Source of the DNA: Gammaproteobacteria bacterium
GTDB lineage: Bacteria > Pseudomonadota > Gammaproteobacteria > Steroidobacterales > Steroidobacteraceae
Assembly: GCA_030040235.1 (NCBI GenBank)
Contig: JASHUC010000104.1
Location: forward strand, 1 to 11,964
Direction: 5' to 3'
DNA length: 11,964 nucleotides
Shown: in pieces, positions 6,972-11,964 of the stretch
Layout: each line of letters opens with the position of its first letter
Position numbering within the stretch: position 1 is the first letter of the stretch
Notes under the pieces: generated by a model
The model's input: the letters and a program-made list of their open reading frames with translations, nothing else
The model's database searches: none
What the model was told of the DNA's origin: nothing
Program-made: the position numbers and the translations under genes

Positions 6972-7649
6972 TCAGCCGTGCGCCGGGGGGATGTGCTCGC
7001 GCAGCAGCGCCTGGAACTCCGACCGCGGGATGAGCCGGCTCCCGAGGCTCTGCAGGTGACGCGAGGGTAGCTGGCAGTCGATGACCCTGATGCCCTGGGT
7101 GCGGCAGAACTCGACGAGCCGTGCGAGGGCGGCCTTGGAGGAGTCCGGCTCGCGGCTGAACATCGACTCGCCGAAGAACACCGCTCCGAGCCGCACTCCG
7201 TAGAGCCCCCCGACCAGGCGGCCGCCGAGGTAGGTCTCGAAGCTGTGTGCGAAGCCGCAGTGATGCAGTTCGAGGTAGGCGGCGCGCATCTCGGGGGTGA
7301 TCCAGGTGCCGAGGCTGCTCGCCCGGGGTGCGGCGCACCCCTCGATCACCGCGCCGAAGTCGCGATCGATCGAGCCCTCGAAACCGCGATTACGGAGGGC
7401 CTTGGCGAGGCTGCGCGAGCAGCGGAACTCCTCCGGAAACAGCACCGCGCGGGGATCGGGAGACCACCAGAGCACCGGCTGCCCGGGCGAATACCAGGGG
7501 AAGATCCCGCGGCGATACGCGGCAAGCAGCCGGGCAGGGGAGAGGTCCCCCCCTGCCGCCAGCAGCCCCGGGGGCTCATCGAGCGCGCGCTCGAGGGGTG
7601 GGAAGCGCTCCGGCGCATCCTGTGGCGAAAGCCAGGTGATCGTCTTCAC
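6972..7649 (-). CDS. aat: Leucyl/phenylalanyl-tRNA-protein transferase
   Basis: Transfers Leu or Phe from aminoacyl-tRNA to proteins with N-terminal Lys or Arg, creating the N-degrons read by ClpS. The product is 225 residues (E. coli 234). Family motifs: RRGIFPWYSPGQPVLWWSPD (47-66), GTWITPEM (114-121), the core VFFGESMFSR (157-166) and IDCQLPSRHLQSLG (190-203). E161, D191 and Q193 correspond to the E. coli active-site residues E156, D186 and Q188. The start is GTG at 7649-7647, with GGGGAG eight bases upstream. It overlaps the stop of the preceding FemAB-like gene by four bases (GTGA), implying translational coupling. The neighbourhood with clpS and clpA fits the N-degron pathway. Nothing suggests inactivation. 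Confidence 0.96.
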   Translation of the reverse strand: MKTITWLSPQDAPERFPPLERALDEPPGLLAAGGDLSPARLLAAYRRGIFPWYSPGQPVLWWSPDPRAVLFPEEFRCSRSLAKALRNRGFEGSIDRDFGAVIEGCAAPRASSLGTWITPEMRAAYLELHHCGFAHSFETYLGGRLVGGLYGVRLGAVFFGESMFSREPDSSKAALARLVEFCRTQGIRVIDCQLPSRHLQSLGSRLIPRSEFQALLREHIPPAHG

Positions 7650-8818
7650 GGGGCGGGCTCCCCGGGAAGGCCCGTCCCGCCGCTGTGCCCGCCGCGGTAC
7701 GGGACATGGGATTGGACCTCCGCCGCGTAGGCATCGATCGCCTCGCCCTCGCGTGCGAGATACTCACGGATCGCCTCGCGAAAGCGCGCGTCGGTGATCC
7801 AGTGTGCCGACCAGGTGATCGTCGGCTCGAATCCGCGGCTCACCTTGTGCTCACCCTGGGTGCCGGGCTCGAAACGCTTGATGCCCCGCTCGATGCAGAA
7901 CTCGATGCCCTGATGGTAGCAGGCCTCGAAGTGCAGGCTGTGGTAGTCCGCCTCGGCCCCCCAATAACGCCCATACAGAGCGGCCGGGCTCCAGAAGAAA
8001 ATCGCCGCCGCGACGGGGTTACCGGCGCGGAGCGCGATCTTCACCATGAGCGCATCGCCCAGGGTGCGGGCGATCTCACCGAAGAACGCGCGGCTCAAGT
8101 AAGGCTCGTGTCCATGACGCAGGAACGTGTCGCGATGGAACGCGTAAATGCGATCGAGCAGTCGCGAGTCGAGCTCCGAGCCGAGCCGCGTGTCGAAGAC
8201 GATACCGGCCTCGGCGACGCGGCGGCGCTCGCGGCGCGCCTTCTTGCGCTTCTCCGCCGTGAAGGTCTCGAGGTACTCCTCGAAGCTCGCGTAGCCGTGA
8301 TTGGTCCAGTGGAACTGACAGTCCCGCCGCGTGAGCCAGCGGCTGCCCTCGAGCGCGGCGCGACCGGTCTCATCGAGAAACAGGGCGTGGATGGAGGAGA
8401 GCCCGGACTCGCGTGCGTGGGTCTCGAGGGCCGCGATCAGGGCCTGCCGGGTACGCGGGCCGTCGAGATCCGGCCGCACGAGAAGCCGCGGGCCGGTCGC
8501 CGGGGTGAAGGGCAGCGCCACGGTGAGCTTCGGGTAATAGCGCTGGCCGAAGCGCGTGTAGGCCTGCGCCCAGCTGAAGTCGAAGACGAACTCCCCGTAG
8601 GAGTGCGACTTGATGAAGGCGGGGACCGCCGCGGCAAGTCCGCGGGCATCGCTGAGCGTGACATAGGAGGGGGTCCATCCCACCCGCGACCCGAGGCAGT
8701 TCGTATGCTCGAGTGCAGCGAGGAATTCGTGCCGCAGGAACGGCGCCTGCGCACCGCTCAGGCCGTTCCACTGCTCGCTGCCGAGCTCATCGATGCTGCG
8801 GACAATCCCTGTTTTCAT
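7646..8818 (-). CDS. FemAB-like/GNAT-fold acyltransferase family protein (COG3146, DUF482)
   Basis: A 390-residue protein recognised as the COG3146/DUF482 group, often annotated as GNAT-family N-acetyltransferase or peptidoglycan biosynthesis/recognition protein. Characteristic stretches are KSHSYGEFVFDFSWAQAY (70-87), RYYPKL (93-98), PFTPATGPRLL (103-113), FSREPYL-like HGHEPYLSRAFF (235-246) and RFEPGTQGEHKVSRGF (315-330). The FemAB branch uses aminoacyl-tRNA to add residues to peptidoglycan, but the substrate of COG3146 proteins is not known to me and none is claimed. A strongly basic helix (about 188-200) could bind RNA or another acidic partner. The ATG at 8818 begins 10 bases after the trxB stop, and the stop overlaps the aat GTG start by four bases, so it is the middle gene of trxB-this gene-aat. 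Upstream in-frame starts would run into trxB and lack family similarity. Confidence 0.88.
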   Translation of the reverse strand: MKTGIVRSIDELGSEQWNGLSGAQAPFLRHEFLAALEHTNCLGSRVGWTPSYVTLSDARGLAAAVPAFIKSHSYGEFVFDFSWAQAYTRFGQRYYPKLTVALPFTPATGPRLLVRPDLDGPRTRQALIAALETHARESGLSSIHALFLDETGRAALEGSRWLTRRDCQFHWTNHGYASFEEYLETFTAEKRKKARRERRRVAEAGIVFDTRLGSELDSRLLDRIYAFHRDTFLRHGHEPYLSRAFFGEIARTLGDALMVKIALRAGNPVAAAIFFWSPAALYGRYWGAEADYHSLHFEACYHQGIEFCIERGIKRFEPGTQGEHKVSRGFEPTITWSAHWITDARFREAIREYLAREGEAIDAYAAEVQSHVPYRGGHSGGTGLPGEPAP

Positions 8819-8828
8819 AGACCCGCAG

Positions 8829-9926
<1,098 letters not shown>

Positions 9927-10038
9927 CTACGCTTGGCTCAATGCGGTGGCGATCGAGGTCAATCAGGTCTTCAACTATTGCAACGAGACCTCCCTTGCCG
10001 CGGCAACACGCACGGAAGTCGGCGGCATGAGCAGCGGG

Positions 10039-10044
10039 TATAAT
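10039..10044 (+). promoter_or_regulatory. Perfect TATAAT box, probable -10 of the ftsK promoter
   Basis: TATAAT at 10039-10044 reads toward ftsK. It would start transcription near 10051, giving a leader of about 92 bases. No TTGACA-like -35 box is found 15-19 bases upstream, and there is no extended -10 TG. It lies inside the frame of the TnpB-like remnant. Confidence 0.45.
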
Positions 10045-10046
10045 GA

Positions 10047-10067
10047 GTCTCCAAGTTTTTTTGGGAC
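10047..10067 (+). other. Small hairpin just after the TATAAT box
   Basis: GTC and CCAA (with one bulged T) pair with TTGG and GAC across the loop GTTTTT, giving a seven-pair stem at 10047-10067. If transcription starts near 10051, the hairpin would lie at or near the 5' end of the ftsK mRNA, but its outer pairs would be lost. It lacks a following T-run, so it is not a standard terminator. Confidence 0.3.
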
Positions 10068-10142
10068 ACCCAGGGAATCGCGGAAACGCTGGCTACGATG
10101 CTAGCGCGGAGCGAGCCGTGTCGAACCGGAGAAGGGTCGATT

Positions 10143-11964
10143 TTGGCTGATTCGACTGCGCGGGGAGCCGCGCGATTCACCGAGTCCGTCAGCCGCGGTC
10201 TGCGCGAGAGCGCCGCCATCGCGCTTGCGGTCCTCGCCCTGGTACTCCTTGCGGCCCTCGCCACCTACAGCCCCGAGGATCCAGGTTTTTCCTTCACGGG
10301 CGGGGCCACCGTGCACAACCGTATCGGCCCGGTCGGGGCCTGGGTGGCGGATACGTTGTTTTTCCTCTTCGGCCGGCCGGCGTTCCTGTTTCCGGTCATG
10401 CTCGGTATTTGGAGCTGGACCGTGTTTCGCAACCGCGCCCGCAGCCGCACCGAGCGCGCCTCGCGAATCAATTCGGTGGTGCGCACGGGCGGGTACCTCC
10501 TCGTGCTGCTCGCGAGCTGCGGGCTCACGACGCTGCACTGGGATTCTGGCGTGCTGCGCGAGACCGCCGGAGGGGTGCTCGGCATCGAGTTGGGGCGCGG
10601 GCTCGCCTCCGGTCTCAACGATCTCGGCGCGACGCTGCTCATGATCGCTGCGTGGATGGCGGGCCTATCGCTCGCCTTCGACGTCTCCTGGCTCACCGTC
10701 ATGGACCGGGTGGGCGCTGCGGCCTGGGGTGGCATCGGCTGGGCGCGCACGCGCTGGTCGAGCGCGCGCGAGCTGGCCGAGGGGCGCGAGCGGCGTCAGG
10801 CGCGCAAGGAAGTGATGGAGACCGAGCACAAGAAGACCGCCGCCCGCCTGCCTCCGCGCATCGAGCCGCCGCCGATCGTCGTCGAGAAGAGCGAGCGCGT
10901 CGAGAAAGAGCGTCAGGTGCCGCTGTTCGATGCGCCCAAATCGAACGAGCTGCCGCCGCTCAAGCTCCTCGATGACCCCCCGGCGCACGAGCCTTCGTAT
11001 TCTCCGGAGGCGCTCGAGGCCATGTCGCGGCTCGTCGAGATCAAGCTGCGCGATTTCGGCGTCGAGGCGGAGGTCGTCGCGGTGCAGCCGGGGCCGGTCG
11101 TCACCCGATTCGAGCTGCGGCCCGCGCCCGGCGTCAAGGCGAGCCAGATCACCGGGCTCGGCAAGGATCTCGCACGGGCACTCTCGGTGATGAGCGTGCG
11201 CGTGGTCGAGGTGATCCCCGGCAAGTCGGTGATGGGCCTGGAGATCGCGAACGAGAAGCGCGAGCTCGTGACGCTCGGGGAGATCGTTCGCTCGAAGGCC
11301 TACGACGACCTGCACGCGCCGCTTGCTCTCGCGCTCGGCAAGGACATCGGCGGCCAGCCGGTGGTCGTAGACCTGGCGCGCATGCCGCACCTGCTCATCG
11401 CCGGCACCACCGGCTCCGGCAAATCGGTGGCGATCAACGCGATGGTGCTCTCGCTGCTGTACAAGGCGACCGCCGAGCACGTGCGGCTCATCATGATCGA
11501 CCCGAAGATGCTCGAGCTGTCCGTCTACGAGGGGATTCCGCATCTTCTCGCTCCGGTGGTCACCGACATGAGGCAGGCGGCGAACGCGCTGCGCTGGTGT
11601 GTCGCGGAGATGGAGCGGCGCTATCAGCTCATGGCCGCGCTCGGCGTGCGCAATCTGGTCGGCTTCAACAAGCACGTGAAGGAGGCGCTCGAGGCGGGCA
11701 AGCCGATCCGCGATCCGGTGCTCACACAGCAGGCGGCCAACGACCCGGGCATCGATCAATCGCAGATCCCGGATCTCGTGCCTCTGCCCTACATCGTCGT
11801 GATCATCGACGAGCTCGCCGACCTCATGATGATCGTCGGCAAGAAGGTCGAGGAGCTGATCGCCCGTCTTGCGCAAAAGGCACGCGCCTCAGGCATTCAC
11901 CTCGTGCTCGCCACGCAGCGCCCCTCGGTGGACGTGATCACGGGTCTCATCAAGGCGAATATTC
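10143..11964 (+). CDS. ftsK: DNA translocase FtsK, N-terminal and motor part (runs off the right edge)
   Basis: Membrane-anchored septal DNA pump that clears and aligns chromosomes for dif recombination at division. 607 codons are visible. Four membrane segments lie at about 24-41, 72-94, 116-132 and 160-184. A short charged linker (about 205-285) follows, then the alpha domain ([20 protein letters not shown], 311-330). The RecA-like motor has Walker A GTTGSGKS (421-428) and Walker [12 protein letters not shown] (552-562), ending in [18 protein letters not shown] at the edge. The gamma domain that reads KOPS is beyond the window. The start is taken as TTG 10143, because GAAGGG lies six bases upstream and the N terminus then begins shortly before TM1. 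An in-frame ATG at 10098 would add 15 residues but has a poor ribosome site. The linker is far shorter than the roughly 600 residues in E. coli FtsK. Confidence 0.96.
   Translation, partial: MADSTARGAARFTESVSRGLRESAAIALAVLALVLLAALATYSPEDPGFSFTGGATVHNRIGPVGAWVADTLFFLFGRPAFLFPVMLGIWSWTVFRNRARSRTERASRINSVVRTGGYLLVLLASCGLTTLHWDSGVLRETAGGVLGIELGRGLASGLNDLGATLLMIAAWMAGLSLAFDVSWLTVMDRVGAAAWGGIGWARTRWSSARELAEGRERRQARKEVMETEHKKTAARLPPRIEPPPIVVEKSERVEKERQVPLFDAPKSNELPPLKLLDDPPAHEPSYSPEALEAMSRLVEIKLRDFGVEAEVVAVQPGPVVTRFELRPAPGVKASQITGLGKDLARALSVMSVRVVEVIPGKSVMGLEIANEKRELVTLGEIVRSKAYDDLHAPLALALGKDIGGQPVVVDLARMPHLLIAGTTGSGKSVAINAMVLSLLYKATAEHVRLIMIDPKMLELSVYEGIPHLLAPVVTDMRQAANALRWCVAEMERRYQLMAALGVRNLVGFNKHVKEALEAGKPIRDPVLTQQAANDPGIDQSQIPDLVPLPYIVVIIDELADLMMIVGKKVEELIARLAQKARASGIHLVLATQRPSVDVITGLIKANI

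Noticed and set aside
7532..7539. GGGCAGGG, a match to the FtsK-orienting KOPS sequence GGGNAGGG
   Set aside because: A single match inside aat is expected by chance in GC-rich DNA, and one site says nothing about chromosome polarity.
10665..11876. A 403-codon minus-strand frame opposite ftsK
   Set aside because: Antisense shadow of the ftsK motor region, with His/Asp/Arg-rich composition and no motifs.

Overview
The window looks like core chromosome of a high-GC gammaproteobacterium. The order clpS-clpA / infA-aat-...-trxB / ftsK is the conserved gammaproteobacterial block known from E. coli and Pseudomonas. The long alanine- and arginine-rich reading frames on both strands fit a GC-rich genome. 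Xanthomonadales or Nevskiales/Steroidobacter-like groups are the likeliest hosts, but that is inference; no rRNA or other lineage marker is present.

Layout. (1) Positions 1-3817, minus strand: the start of a type II secretion operon, gspC -> gspD -> gspE. gspE runs off the left edge. A good sigma70-like promoter lies just ahead of gspC. (2) Positions 3818-3962: a short divergent intergenic region holding the gspC promoter, a pair of GCAATTG repeats and a possible clpS promoter. (3) Positions 3963-6599, plus strand: clpS and clpA, the N-degron adaptor and its unfoldase. (4) Positions 6627-9794, minus strand: trxB -> FemAB-like (COG3146) protein -> aat -> infA, with the middle two genes coupled by a 4-base overlap. 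(5) Positions 9795-10142: an intergenic stretch of about 350 bases holding a truncated TnpB-like transposase remnant, a perfect TATAAT box and a small hairpin. (6) Positions 10143-11964, plus strand: the N-terminal two thirds or so of ftsK, running off the right edge.

How the genes fit together. Aat adds Leu/Phe to proteins with N-terminal Arg/Lys, ClpS binds such N-degrons, and ClpA unfolds them for ClpP (not in the window), so three parts of one degradation route lie within about 4 kb. TrxB, IF-1 and FtsK are housekeeping proteins that share the neighbourhood by synteny. The T2SS genes face away from clpS and share only the intergenic region with it.

No clearly new multi-gene system was seen. 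The items most worth a second look are the TnpB remnant carrying a promoter-like box ahead of ftsK, the FemAB-like gene translationally coupled to aat, the possible leaderless clpS transcript, and the repeat-bearing gspC-clpS control region.
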